From Streptomyces sp. SCL15-4 (GTDB lineage: Bacteria > Actinomycetota > Actinomycetes > Streptomycetales > Streptomycetaceae): a DNA stretch of 64,000 nucleotides. The stretch lies in NCBI RefSeq assembly GCF_033366695.1, contig NZ_JAOBTQ010000001.1, positions 7,626,001 through 7,690,000 of the forward strand. Direction: 5' to 3'. Both the position numbers and the translations under genes were made by a program. Positions 49,897 to 57,809 of this stretch are shown piece by piece (the first letter of the stretch is position 1; each line of letters opens with the position of its first letter). The notes under the pieces were generated by a model. That model was given only the letters and a program-made list of their open reading frames with translations. It searched no databases and was not told the DNA's origin.

Positions 49897-50897
49897 CCGA
49901 CCTGCCCCCCGGATGCCACCCGCAGGACTGCTGCGGCGACCCGTCCGCCCACCAGCCGGCCGTCGTGTCCCCGCCCGCGGACCGGGCCAGCGACCTTCGC
50001 GACCGGATCGACGCCGCTCTCGCCGGGCTTCAGGGCGGGCCGCATCACTTGCCGCGGGGGACACGGCAGGCAGTGGCCGAGCACTTGGCCGCCGTGCTGC
50101 CCGTCTTTGAGCCCGCCCTGCCCAGCCAGACCGGGCCCAAAGCCGACTCAAAGGCCGCCACCGTGCTGCCCGCGCCCGACCAGCAGGCCGCCGAACTGGC
50201 GTCGCTCGCCGTGAATGCCGGGCGTGCGCTCCAGGACGAGAAGCGGCACTACGAGATCGCCTGCCAGGAGAACGCCCGCCTGCGCGCCGATATCGCCGAG
50301 CTGCGCCGTCTGGCTGGCGAGGCGCAGCAGGACGCGCACGTGTGCCGTCCGGGCGCCGGCTACTACTACTGCCCGACCAGCGCCCGGGTGGAGTCCGACT
50401 GCCACGGGGGTTTCGACGTCTGCTGCGACCGGCCCGAGCTGCACTTGCCCCAGCGCGAGGCGCAGCAGGACCCGGCACAGGACGGCGAGGCGCTCCCGTC
50501 GTCCACCGCCCCGCTCGCCTCCGGACTCCCGCTCGTCAAGGGCAACTGCCCCGCCTGCCAGCACGCCAGCCTGTTCCTTGGGACCGGCGGCTACCCCACG
50601 TGCAGCAACGCCGACTGCCCGGAACCCGACGCCGCGACCACCGTGCTGGAGCAATACGCCAACGAGGCGCACTCGCCGTCTCACGCCTGGACGGTCGAGT
50701 CCCCGCGCCGCGACAACTGGGCGAGCTGGGGTGCCACCTACGACGACCGTGACTGGGCCAGCGATAGCTACGAGTCGGCAGTCAGCACCGCGCCTCAGCG
50801 TCCGTTCCGGCTCGTGCGCGCTACGACCACGTACACCGTCGAGGCCGAGCACACCCCCGCCGCCGTGGCGAGGTCCGGGCAGCCCGAGACGGACTGA
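49893..50897 (+). CDS. Multi-zinc-finger/coiled-coil phage protein
   Basis: 334 residues. Begins with GCHPQDCCGDPSAHQP, has a coiled coil in the middle (YEIACQENARLRADIAELRR), then CHGGFDVCCDRPELH and a zinc ribbon (GNCPACQHASLFLGTGGYPT, then CSNADC), which resembles the DUF6085-type modules of actinophages. The C-terminal roughly 80 residues are Trp/Tyr-rich. It looks like a mosaic of common phage accessory domains. Confidence 0.55.
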   Translation: MTDLPPGCHPQDCCGDPSAHQPAVVSPPADRASDLRDRIDAALAGLQGGPHHLPRGTRQAVAEHLAAVLPVFEPALPSQTGPKADSKAATVLPAPDQQAAELASLAVNAGRALQDEKRHYEIACQENARLRADIAELRRLAGEAQQDAHVCRPGAGYYYCPTSARVESDCHGGFDVCCDRPELHLPQREAQQDPAQDGEALPSSTAPLASGLPLVKGNCPACQHASLFLGTGGYPTCSNADCPEPDAATTVLEQYANEAHSPSHAWTVESPRRDNWASWGATYDDRDWASDSYESAVSTAPQRPFRLVRATTTYTVEAEHTPAAVARSGQPETD

Positions 50898-50904
50898 GCC
50901 TGCC

Positions 50905-50930
50905 GGGGCCGCGTGAGACTGCGCGGCCCC
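50905..50930. terminator. Stem-loop after the zinc-finger gene
   Basis: GGGGCCGCG-TGAGACTG-CGCGGCCCC is a perfect 9-bp stem directly after the stop at 50897. Probable terminator or processing site. Confidence 0.55.
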
Positions 50931-51041
50931 CACAGAGGGGCTGGACGGGCCTGTGAGCCCCGAACAGCCCGCCCCGGCCCTCCGCTTCGTCCGAACCCGT
51001 CAACGCGCCGCAGGCAGGCGCACAGCCGATCAGGAGACCCC

Positions 51042-51419
51042 GTGACACCCGCCGACGAGATCCGCACCGCAGCCGCCAAACTCCGAACCCTCGCCGCCGC
51101 CACCAGCACCGACACCGACGGAACCCCCACCACCCACTGGAACAGCAAGGACCAAGGCCACGGCCGCAGCCTCCTCTGCGGCAGCTACACCACCAACGGA
51201 CGCGGCGAACAGGTCGGATGGCCGTCCCTAGTCCGCGGCGGCTCATTCCAACGGCCCTCGTACATGCACACCCAGCACGCCGACTACGCCGCCGCCATGG
51301 ACCCCACCGTCGGCCTCCTGCTGGCCGACCTGCTGGACGACATGGCCGACGGCGACGACGCCGGCGAAATCAACCCCTGGGCCCTCACGCTCGCCCGCGA
51401 ACTCAACGCCAAGCCGTAG
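51042..51419 (+). CDS. Hypothetical phage protein
   Basis: 125 residues from GTG 51042. TPADEIRTAAAKLRTLAAAT and a C-terminal MDPTVGLLLADLLDDMADGD resemble a common actinophage accessory protein. No function is known. CAGGAGACCCC precedes the start. Confidence 0.6.
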   Translation: MTPADEIRTAAAKLRTLAAATSTDTDGTPTTHWNSKDQGHGRSLLCGSYTTNGRGEQVGWPSLVRGGSFQRPSYMHTQHADYAAAMDPTVGLLLADLLDDMADGDDAGEINPWALTLARELNAKP

Positions 51420-51425
51420 CCCGCA

Positions 51426-51450
51426 GCCCGCCCGGCACACCCGGGCGGGC
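51426..51450. terminator. Perfect 10-bp stem-loop
   Basis: GCCCGCCCGG-CACAC-CCGGGCGGGC lies between the stop at 51419 and the start at 51470. Probable terminator or mRNA-stabilising hairpin. Confidence 0.6.
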
Positions 51451-51469
51451 CCACCACCAGGAGCAGCAC

Positions 51470-51727
51470 GTGAACGAGCAGCAGATCCGTAACATCCTCC
51501 GCGTCCACTTCGGCCGCTTCGGCAGCCCCATCCACCGCCTCTACACCACCGGCGAAATCACCGAGCACACCGACCAAGCCCTTCGAGACCGCATGGTCCA
51601 GCTCACGCTCGCCGCCCGGGACCCCGAGGCCGACCAGATCGAGGACGTCATCGACTACGTCACCCAGGTCGGATGCCGGCCGCCCGTCACCCGCTGGACG
51701 ACCTCCGCAACCAGGGGGCAGCAGTGA
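51470..51727 (+). CDS. Small hypothetical phage protein
   Basis: 85 residues from GTG 51470 (NEQQIRNILRVHFGRFGSPI). Helical, mixed charge. GTGA overlap with the next gene. Confidence 0.5.
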   Translation: MNEQQIRNILRVHFGRFGSPIHRLYTTGEITEHTDQALRDRMVQLTLAARDPEADQIEDVIDYVTQVGCRPPVTRWTTSATRGQQ

Positions 51728-52158
51728 CCTTCCACTACCGCGACACCGACGGCGACCTCCTCGTCATCACCGCTGGCCGCAACCTCAACGGCCAGCCCGT
51801 ACTCCACTTCGCCGCGACGCCCGACGGCGTTGACGTCCCCCTTGACCGGATCGAGGAACTGATCGCCGGCGCCCGCGACACCGCCCGTCAAGCCGCCGCA
51901 CAGGAGCAGCCGTCAACCTGGGAGCGGCGCGGCGGCTTCGACCAGCACGACGACTACCGGACCGACTTCCCCGTGACGGAGCAGTCCGCGCCGACGGCAG
52001 CGACCCGAGCAGCCGACAACTGGGAGCGACAGGAGGACGACACCTGGACCATGCCGATCAGCAACGGTGGCGGCGTACTCATCGCCCCCAGCCAGATCAC
52101 GCCCGATGAGCGCGCCCGCCTGGCCGCCGCCTGGCCGAAGGAGAACCCCGATGCCTGA
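51724..52158 (+). CDS. Hypothetical phage protein
   Basis: 144 residues from GTG 51724. The N-terminal beta-rich segment (RDTDGDLLVITAGRNLNGQP, then DRIEELIAGAR) resembles the protein at 37570. A disordered linker and an acidic C-terminus with GGGVLIAPSQITPDE follow. Function unknown. Confidence 0.55.
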   Translation: MTFHYRDTDGDLLVITAGRNLNGQPVLHFAATPDGVDVPLDRIEELIAGARDTARQAAAQEQPSTWERRGGFDQHDDYRTDFPVTEQSAPTAATRAADNWERQEDDTWTMPISNGGGVLIAPSQITPDERARLAAAWPKENPDA

Positions 52159-52747
52159 CCTGCACGGCTGGATCACCCAGCAGATCGAAGAGACCGAGCG
52201 CCTCGCGCGCAGGGCTGCTGAGCTGTGCGGCTGCCATCCGGCAGCGCCATCGTGGATCTTCGGCGACGAGACGACGGACGGCCGCATCCTCGTGGCCGAC
52301 GACCCGCACCCGGACCTGAAGCGGAAGATCGGGCGACGGTGGAACCGCTCTTACGAAGGCCTGTTCATGGCCGAGCACATCGTTCACCACGACCCGGCCG
52401 CGGCGCTCCGTCGCTGCGAAGCCGACCGGCGCATCCTCGCCCGCCACCAGCTCGACCCCGACGTCCACTACGAGCCGGCCTGCAAGGGCTGCGGCACCTA
52501 CGGTGACATGGAACTCCCCGAAACCGACAACCTCAACGAGTGCCCCGAACTCCTCGACCTCGCCTACGCGCACGGCCTCACCAACGAGATCCTCGCCAGC
52601 CTCGACAAGCCGGTACCGCCGCCTACACCACCGCGCCCGGAACCGAGCGCCGTCGACCTGTCCGCGTACATGCGGCTGTGGACCGCGCAGCCGACGAGCA
52701 GCGTCCCGCCCGCACTCCGCGGACCCAACTGGAAGGCTCAGCCGTGA
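52151..52747 (+). CDS. DUF6221-like phage protein
   Basis: 198 residues from ATG 52151, overlapping the previous gene by 8 bases. The core MAEHIVHHDPAAALRRCEAD with RRILARH is the signature of the common actinophage DUF6221-type proteins, followed by CKGCGTYG and LNECPELLDLAYAHG. It is probably a small accessory protein. Function unknown. Confidence 0.65.
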   Translation: MPDLHGWITQQIEETERLARRAAELCGCHPAAPSWIFGDETTDGRILVADDPHPDLKRKIGRRWNRSYEGLFMAEHIVHHDPAAALRRCEADRRILARHQLDPDVHYEPACKGCGTYGDMELPETDNLNECPELLDLAYAHGLTNEILASLDKPVPPPTPPRPEPSAVDLSAYMRLWTAQPTSSVPPALRGPNWKAQP

Positions 52748-52851
52748 ACTACTGGATCACCCGCCGCGTCGACGCCGTCGGCTGCTGGCTTGTGGAACGC
52801 GGCCACCCAGGGGCCGCCGAACTGCTGTGGCGGGCCTGCCGCATGTGGTGA
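52744..52851 (+). CDS. Very small hypothetical peptide
   Basis: 35 residues from GTG 52744, overlapping the DUF6221-like stop by 4 bases (NYWITRRVDAVGCWLVERG). Trp- and Arg-rich. The overlap and downstream gap make it a plausible real gene. Confidence 0.45.
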   Translation: MNYWITRRVDAVGCWLVERGHPGAAELLWRACRMW

Positions 52852-53179
52852 GCGCCCGGCTTGACGGCCGTGGCATCCTGAGCGTGGCAGTACGGCACCC
52901 ACGGGGTGTCATCCGATCGGCTGCCGCGCACCGGCCCAGCTACCCGGCGCACCGCCTTCCGCCCCGCCTCCACGGTTGAGGTGGGGCGGTCGTGCGGTCC
53001 GCACACGGCGCGACCCGCCGACCAGCAGCCGGCGGGCCCGACGCCGCAAGGGCGCCCCCCTTCGCGGGACCTCAGACGCTACGCCCGCGCCGGCCAGAAC
53101 GGTAGATGTATGCAACCCTTGACCCTCGCCGAGGGCGGGCGCACCCTGAACCCTCACCTCAAGGGGAGGGAAACCAGTC
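52852..53179. promoter_or_regulatory. Intergenic region with hairpin; probable promoter
   Basis: An imperfect stem (GCCCCGCCTC with GAGGTGGGGC, 52960-52988) is a likely terminator for the preceding genes. TTGACG at 52861 and TAGATG at 53103 are possible promoter parts without a good partner. CCCTCACC-TCAA-GGGGAGGG just ahead of the next ATG could fold over the ribosome-binding site. No gene recognised. Confidence 0.4.
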
Positions 53180-53527
53180 ATGGCCGAAAACGACGACTAC
53201 CGGACCGTCATCCGCGAAGACGAAGACGGCACCCGACACATCGCCATCGTCCGCCGCGACCCTGAAACCGACCAGCTCACCGACGACCAGATCATCACCG
53301 ACCTCCAGGAGTGGCGCGCCAAGCGCGAACAGCCCGAACGCGAACGGTGGCCTATGCCCCGGCCGTTCGGCGAGTGGCTGATGGCGACCAAGCCCGGTCC
53401 GAAAGGACCATGCCCCGAGTGCGGCTGCTACGGACTCCGCCGCGGAGCCAACCCAGCTCACCCGGACGACGAGAAGGTCATCTGTACGAACAGCAACTGC
53501 GAGGCCTGCCCCTGGTACAGCGGCTGA
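53180..53527 (+). CDS. Zinc-ribbon phage protein
   Basis: 115 residues. An acidic N-terminus (DDYRTVIREDEDGTRHIAIV) is followed by a zinc ribbon (GPCPECGCYGLRRG, then CTNSNCEACPW). The start has GGGGAGGG. Function unknown. Confidence 0.6.
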   Translation: MAENDDYRTVIREDEDGTRHIAIVRRDPETDQLTDDQIITDLQEWRAKREQPERERWPMPRPFGEWLMATKPGPKGPCPECGCYGLRRGANPAHPDDEKVICTNSNCEACPWYSG

Positions 53528-53536
53528 GCCTGCCGG

Positions 53537-53743
53537 TCAGTGCTCCCACGCGTCTGGCCCGCCGCCCCGCCACTCGATCCAGTCGGCCGCCGCAACGTCG
53601 GTGTCCTCGATCGTGTCCAGGCCGGCCCGGCGCAGGAACTCGACCACGTCCTTCAGGCCGAGCGCGCGGCCCGAGATCTCCCCATCGACACGGACACGCC
53701 GGCCGCCCTGCTCGTCGGGCGGGTACACGATCACCACAGGCAT
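53537..53743 (-). CDS. Small leftward hypothetical protein
   Basis: 68 residues from ATG 53743. MPVVIVYPPDEQGGRRVRVD and DVVEFLRRAGLDTIEDTDVA, ending in GGGPDAWEH, read as a compact real protein of a type common in actinomycetes. It lies opposite the surrounding rightward genes and ends 10 bases from the end of the converging zinc-ribbon gene. Confidence 0.65.
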   Translation of the reverse strand: MPVVIVYPPDEQGGRRVRVDGEISGRALGLKDVVEFLRRAGLDTIEDTDVAAADWIEWRGGGPDAWEH

Positions 53744-53907
53744 GGTGGACAGCCTGCCGCACGCCACTGACAACGGCACGGTGAGCACGCCCGAACGAGG
53801 GTTCCTTGACAGCGGTGTGATCCTGGGAGTGCTGCCGGGCGGACACGCTGCTCGCGCACCGGCAGCGGTTGCTCTCAGCCTGGGAAGGCTCGGGGCGGAG
53901 GACACAA

Positions 53908-53940
53908 GAGAGCCCCCGAGACCAGGTCTCGGGGGCTCTC
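53908..53940. terminator. Strong 16-bp stem terminator
   Basis: GAGAGCCCCCGAGACC-A-GGTCTCGGGGGCTCTC is perfect over 16 base pairs, 12 bases past the stop of the leftward gene ending at 53953. It isolates the two leftward cassettes. Confidence 0.8.
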
Positions 53941-53952
53941 GTCTGATCGGGC

Positions 53953-54303
53953 CTACTCCTCGTCGTCGGCGCGCGGCATTTCGTCCACGAACGGGCCCTC
54001 CGCCGCCTCAACGATGATGTCCAGCAGCGGCCCCTTCTTCGATACCAGGCTGCCGGGCGGCCAGTCCGTCGAGCCGTAACCGGAGTGAAGCCACATCCGC
54101 TCAATCACCCGGAACGTACCCCCGCGCTTCTCATAGGCGTCCCACAGGCTGATCAGGTCCCCAGTCGCGGGCGGGTACGGGGTGACGAAACGCTCGAATC
54201 CGCTCGGCCCGTTGATGTTGATCCGGTCGTAGCGGTAGCCGCCCTCGACCTTGACACGCTCGTAGAACTGGCAGCGTGGCGCTGCCTGCACCAGCTCATC
54301 CAT
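53953..54303 (-). CDS. Leftward hypothetical phage protein
   Basis: 116 residues from ATG 54303 (DELVQAAPRCQFYERVKVEG, then YDRININGPSGFERFVTPYP). Mixed alpha/beta, acidic end. It overlaps the upstream HTH gene by 8 bases, so the pair is one leftward operon. Domain not recognised. Confidence 0.65.
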   Translation of the reverse strand: MDELVQAAPRCQFYERVKVEGGYRYDRININGPSGFERFVTPYPPATGDLISLWDAYEKRGGTFRVIERMWLHSGYGSTDWPPGSLVSKKGPLLDIIVEAAEGPFVDEMPRADDEE

Positions 54304-54595
54304 CCGACGCCTCTTTCTTCGGCCGCACGGTCCCCGACCCCTTGTAGCCGCGGAACACGTCCTGCACCGTGCTCAGCTTGATCCCGAGGCGGTCGGCAAT
54401 CTGCCGATACGAGAGTCCGTCGCCGTCGTCCCACAGCTCGCGGATCAGCTCGCTGCGCTCCTGCGCCCAGACCTTGTTGCGGCGGACCTGCTCAGCCATG
54501 ATCTTGCTCTGGGCTCTGACCCGCTCTTCCCGGTCCGCGATCTGCTCGACCGCATCGAGGGCGTCTGACACGCGGCGCACCTCCTCGTCGTCCAT
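54296..54595 (-). CDS. Leftward HTH regulator
   Basis: 99 residues from ATG 54595, with GAAGGG upstream. ATG 54628 is in frame but would overlap the palindromic element closely. A helical N-terminus (DALDAVEQIADREERVRAQS) is followed by a sigma-region-4-like HTH (GLSYRQIADRLGIKLSTVQD). It probably controls its own cassette through the adjoining palindrome. Confidence 0.65.
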   Translation of the reverse strand: MDDEEVRRVSDALDAVEQIADREERVRAQSKIMAEQVRRNKVWAQERSELIRELWDDGDGLSYRQIADRLGIKLSTVQDVFRGYKGSGTVRPKKEASDG

Positions 54596-54632
54596 CCCTG
54601 GCCCTTCATTCGTGGGGCCGCTTGCCAAGAGC

Positions 54633-54647
54633 GTAGGGGACCCCTAC
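54633..54647. promoter_or_regulatory. 15-bp perfect palindromic operator candidate
   Basis: GTAGGGG-A-CCCCTAC is perfect and lies 38 bases upstream of the HTH gene start at 54595. Likely an autoregulatory operator, though a hairpin cannot be excluded. Confidence 0.55.
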
Positions 54648-54684
54648 AGTCATGGGCAAGCGACCGGGAGTCGCTTAACAGAAC

Positions 54685-54718
54685 GGCCCCGGCCGGAGTT
54701 CGCACCTCCGCCGGGGCC
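54685..54718. terminator. GC stem-loop ahead of a rightward gene block
   Basis: GGCCCCGGCCGGAG pairs with CTCCGCCGGGGCC apart from one bulged base, about 30 bases before the start at 54749. It could be an attenuator in the leader of the next rightward genes. Confidence 0.5.
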
Positions 54719-54748
54719 AGCCTTCCCCTGATCAGACCAGGAGAGACC

Positions 54749-54958
54749 GTGCCCGATCGTACCCAGCCCCAACCGGCACAGCCCAGCCCCGGCAACCTGT
54801 ACGTGGCCGCCGCCCGCGCCTGCCACTTCAGCCACTGCACCCGCTGCCGGGAGATCAACGCCGCCAGCGAGGTCACCGCCACCGAGAACGCCGAATCCAT
54901 GGCGCGCCGCGACCGCCTCACCCTTGGCCTGCGCCGCACCCCGGCGGTGACCCGGTGA
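54749..54958 (+). CDS. Small hypothetical phage protein with Cys/His cluster
   Basis: 69 residues from GTG 54749 behind CAGGAGAG. ARACHFSHCTRCREINAASE contains C-x3-H-C-x2-C, a possible metal site. GTGA overlap with the next gene. Confidence 0.55.
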   Translation: MPDRTQPQPAQPSPGNLYVAAARACHFSHCTRCREINAASEVTATENAESMARRDRLTLGLRRTPAVTR

Positions 54959-55197
54959 CTCAGCAGCCCGTCTCCACCCCGTGGCAGGTCCCGTGGCCCG
55001 ACGGCGTCACCCACCGGTACGCCAACCTCGTTGGCGCCACCGTCGACATCACCGACAGCGGGCGCGGGCGTTACGACACCAAGTGCACCGGCTGCCCCTA
55101 CGGGAACAGCTCCAAGTTCGAGGCCAACGCGCACACCGAGGCCCAGGCCCACGCCGAGCGCTGCCGCGCCCTGCCCCGCCCCGAGGCCACCCGATGA
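54955..55197 (+). CDS. Small hypothetical phage protein
   Basis: 80 residues from GTG 54955. Beta-rich start (HRYANLVGATVDITDSGRGR), then KCTGCPYGNSSKF and HAERCRAL. A zinc site from C-x2-C and distal His/Cys is likely. Confidence 0.55.
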   Translation: MTQQPVSTPWQVPWPDGVTHRYANLVGATVDITDSGRGRYDTKCTGCPYGNSSKFEANAHTEAQAHAERCRALPRPEATR

Positions 55198-55322
55198 CCG
55201 CCCCCACCTGCCAGGGCTGCGGCGGCCAAGGCGGCTACCCCGAAACCACGCCGAAGCAGGGCGGCGGGCAGGTCACCGTCTGGCGGCGCTGTGCCACCTG
55301 CGGCGGACGGGGGACCGCCTGA
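55194..55322 (+). CDS. DnaJ-type zinc-finger mini-protein
   Basis: 42 residues containing CQGCGGQGGYPE and RRCATCGGRGTA: two CxxCxGxG motifs as in the Cys-rich region of DnaJ, with no J domain. ATGA overlap upstream, TGATG overlap downstream. Such stand-alone fingers occur in streptomycete phages and plasmids. The function is unknown. Confidence 0.65.
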   Translation: MTAPTCQGCGGQGGYPETTPKQGGGQVTVWRRCATCGGRGTA

Positions 55323-55399
55323 TGCGCGCCATCTGCATCCTCGGCATGGCCTGGCCACTGATCCTCGGCGCCGCCGTCCTCGCCCGCCACCTCCACTGA
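55322..55399 (+). CDS. Single-pass membrane micro-peptide
   Basis: 25 residues from ATG 55322, sharing its A with the preceding stop (TGATG). MRAICILGMAWPLILGAAVL forms one membrane helix. Probably translated by coupling. It begins the membrane-protein section. Confidence 0.45.
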   Translation: MRAICILGMAWPLILGAAVLARHLH

Positions 55400-55472
55400 C
55401 CCATCAGACTGCCGGCCCCCGCACCCCAACCCCTCCGTCCGCGGGGGCCGGCACCCCTCCGGAAGGACCCCG

Positions 55473-56597
55473 ATGAAACGCCTCCGCGGCTACCTCGCCA
55501 GGCTCGACGTGTTCGCCGTCGTGGAAAAGCTGCTCACCCTGGCCGCGCTCGCCCTCGTGGCCGTCACCGTTGGCGGCCAGCTCGGCCCCATGCTCGGCCT
55601 CCACGGCACTCTCGGCCAGATCGCCGGATGGTCCATCGCCCTCGTCTACGACGCCCTGTGGATCGGCTCGCTCCGCATGAGCGAGGTCGCGATCCGGCAG
55701 CGCTCCCGCATCGGCATGGCCGTGATGCTCGGCCTGTCCCTCGCCGCGCTCGGCGTCTCCACCGGCACGCTGCTCGTCCTCGGCCACGCCAAGGTGTTCG
55801 CGTTCGTCCCCGTGGCCGCCGCCGCGTTCATGGCCCTGCGTCTGTTCGCCACCCACTGCCTCGCCGACCACGCCACCGCCGACCAGATCGCCGAGCAGTC
55901 CGCCGCGGACCGCACCGCCCGCGCCCTCGCTGCCGCCGACGCCCGGCACATCCGCTCCGCTGCCATCACGGACGTGGTCACCGAAACCGCCGGCCACCTC
56001 GGGGAGATGGCACGGCAAATCGCCCGCGCCGAGACCCTCACGGCGGCGGAGAAGCGGATCAGCAAGGTCCGCGCCAAGGCGGAGCAGCGACTGCGGAAGT
56101 CCGACGAGTCGCACGGCGAACTCGCCGCAGCGTTCGCGGGACGGCCCCTGACCCTGGCCGTCTCGGCCCCCGGGACACCCGCCCTGCCCGCCGTCCCGGA
56201 CCGTCCCGGCACCGCCCCGGAGCCCGCCGAGGAACCGACCCCAAAGCCCGCTCCCGACACGGCCGAGACGCAGCCCGTCCCGGGTACCGACACGCAGGTC
56301 AGCGCCCCAACCGGCCCCACTCCCGACACGGCCGAGACACCCGCGGTACACCCCGTCACGCTCGCCGACCTCGCTGCCGTCTCGGGTGTCCCGACCCCCG
56401 TCCCGGGCGAGCAGCTCTCGGACGAGCAACTCGACGTCGTCCTGCGACACCTGCGCTACGCCGACGACCCGCCCCGCTCATACCGGCAGGCGCTGCGGGA
56501 GTTCCGTGACGCCGGGTGGGTCGGAAGCGAGGAACGCGTCCGCCGGGTGTGGGGCGCCCTCCTGACGCACGAGGAGACCACCCCCGCAGGCGAGTAG
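55473..56597 (+). CDS. Spd/SpdB-like membrane protein with coiled coil and C-terminal winged helix
   Basis: 374 residues. Four membrane segments in the first roughly 130 residues (LLTLAALALVAVTVGGQLG, GWSIALVYDALWIGSL, VMLGLSLAALGVSTGTLLVL, FVPVAAAAFMALRLFA). A coiled coil follows (EKRISKVRAKAEQRLRKSDE), then a Pro-rich linker with repeated PDTAET and a C-terminal helical domain (DVVLRHLRYADDPPRSYRQA). This plan matches spread proteins of Streptomyces conjugative plasmids and integrative elements. GGAAGGACCCC precedes the ATG. Confidence 0.65.
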   Translation: MKRLRGYLARLDVFAVVEKLLTLAALALVAVTVGGQLGPMLGLHGTLGQIAGWSIALVYDALWIGSLRMSEVAIRQRSRIGMAVMLGLSLAALGVSTGTLLVLGHAKVFAFVPVAAAAFMALRLFATHCLADHATADQIAEQSAADRTARALAAADARHIRSAAITDVVTETAGHLGEMARQIARAETLTAAEKRISKVRAKAEQRLRKSDESHGELAAAFAGRPLTLAVSAPGTPALPAVPDRPGTAPEPAEEPTPKPAPDTAETQPVPGTDTQVSAPTGPTPDTAETPAVHPVTLADLAAVSGVPTPVPGEQLSDEQLDVVLRHLRYADDPPRSYRQALREFRDAGWVGSEERVRRVWGALLTHEETTPAGE

Positions 56598-56757
56598 CAG
56601 CGTCCGGCACCACCAGTGAGGGCCAGCACCACCGGGTCTGGCCCTCGCTGCGACTGCCGGAAGCAGTCACCAGGACCGGCGAGTGACCGGCGAGCACCCC
56701 GTGCAGACCCGGCGAGCAGACCCCGACCTACCCCATCCAACCCGCGAGGGCCGTCGC

Positions 56758-57234
56758 ATGACCAGCCAGGGCGCCGACGAGTTGCGCGCCCGCCACTACC
56801 TCCGCCGCCTCGGCGCCCGCCCTATCGGCCACCAGGAGCCCACCGTGGAGCCCCGACTCGTGACCCCCACCCGCATCATCCCCGCCAGCGCGCTGCTGCC
56901 CGTCGGGCCGGCCCGCCCACCTTCCCGCCCCGAAGGACCACCCACCATGCTGCTCGCCCTGCTCGCCGCAGCCCTACTGCCCGGCGCCATCACCACCTGG
57001 CTGATGCGCCGCCGAGGCTGGGCCATCGCCCTCCTGGCCGGCATCGGAATCACAGCAGCCCTGCCGTTCCTGCTGCTCGCGACCCTGGTCGTGTTCCCGC
57101 CTCTCGGGTTCGCGGTAGGTATCGCCGCCGGCCTCGCCGCGCTGGACGCGTTCGGCGCTGGCCGGATCTGGGCCGCCACCGCTCTGGCCACCATCTCCGC
57201 CGTTGCGCTCGCTTGCGCGGGGTGGTCGCTGTGA
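56758..57234 (+). CDS. Spd-like small membrane protein
   Basis: 158 residues from ATG 56758; GTG 56683 is in frame, and ATG 56947 (behind GAAGGACC) could start a shorter form. The N-terminal cytoplasmic part has TPTRIIPASALLP. Three membrane segments follow (LLALLAAALLPGAITTWLM, AIALLAGIGITAALPFLLLA, GFAVGIAAGLAALDAF). The TPTR-x-IPA motif recurs in the next protein, a link between neighbouring membrane proteins. Confidence 0.55.
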   Translation: MTSQGADELRARHYLRRLGARPIGHQEPTVEPRLVTPTRIIPASALLPVGPARPPSRPEGPPTMLLALLAAALLPGAITTWLMRRRGWAIALLAGIGITAALPFLLLATLVVFPPLGFAVGIAAGLAALDAFGAGRIWAATALATISAVALACAGWSL

Positions 57235-57809
57235 GCAGTCGTCACCCGATCACTCCGACCCGGGTGATCCCGGCGGGGGAGTCGCTGCCCGCTCCGGGCG
57301 CGCCCCCGACTCCTCCGCCGCCCCCACCGCCGTTCCCGCCCGCACCGGCAGCCCCGGTCCCCGGTCCGGACTGGTGGCGGCACCTGCCCCGCCCGGCCGT
57401 ACCGCCCCAGCCGGTCCCGGTCGACGTACACGTCACCGTCACCATCGACACCGGACCGACGGAGCCACCCCCGCCTCCGCCGTGGTGGCGCCGGATCCGC
57501 TGGGGCTACCACGCGGTGATGGCCCTCACCGCGTTCCCGCTGTCCGGGCCGTGGGCTTGGGTCCTCGCCGACGTCCGCGAGCAGGCATCCCTCACTGGGA
57601 CCTGGGTGATCGCGGTCATCCCACTGGCCATCGTTGCCTGGTGGGACAACGCAGCCCGCATCCAGGCCCGGCACTCGGACCCGGACCTGTGGGGACCGCG
57701 GGTCCGTGCCACCGTCGCCCGGCTCGCGCTGTACGCCACCGCCGAGGCCACCGCCCTCGCCTTGCCCCTGTACTCCCTCGTGATCATCCTGACTGGAGTT
57801 CGTCCATGA
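57231..57809 (+). CDS. Spd-like membrane protein with Pro-rich N-terminus
   Basis: 192 residues from GTG 57231. ITPTRVIPAGESLPAPG, then a polyproline stretch, then three membrane segments (YHAVMALTAFPLSGPWAWVL, GTWVIAVIPLAIVAWW, TALALPLYSLVIILTG). The 4-base overlaps with both neighbours suggest a membrane complex made in fixed ratio. Confidence 0.6.
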   Translation: MSSRHPITPTRVIPAGESLPAPGAPPTPPPPPPPFPPAPAAPVPGPDWWRHLPRPAVPPQPVPVDVHVTVTIDTGPTEPPPPPPWWRRIRWGYHAVMALTAFPLSGPWAWVLADVREQASLTGTWVIAVIPLAIVAWWDNAARIQARHSDPDLWGPRVRATVARLALYATAEATALALPLYSLVIILTGVRP

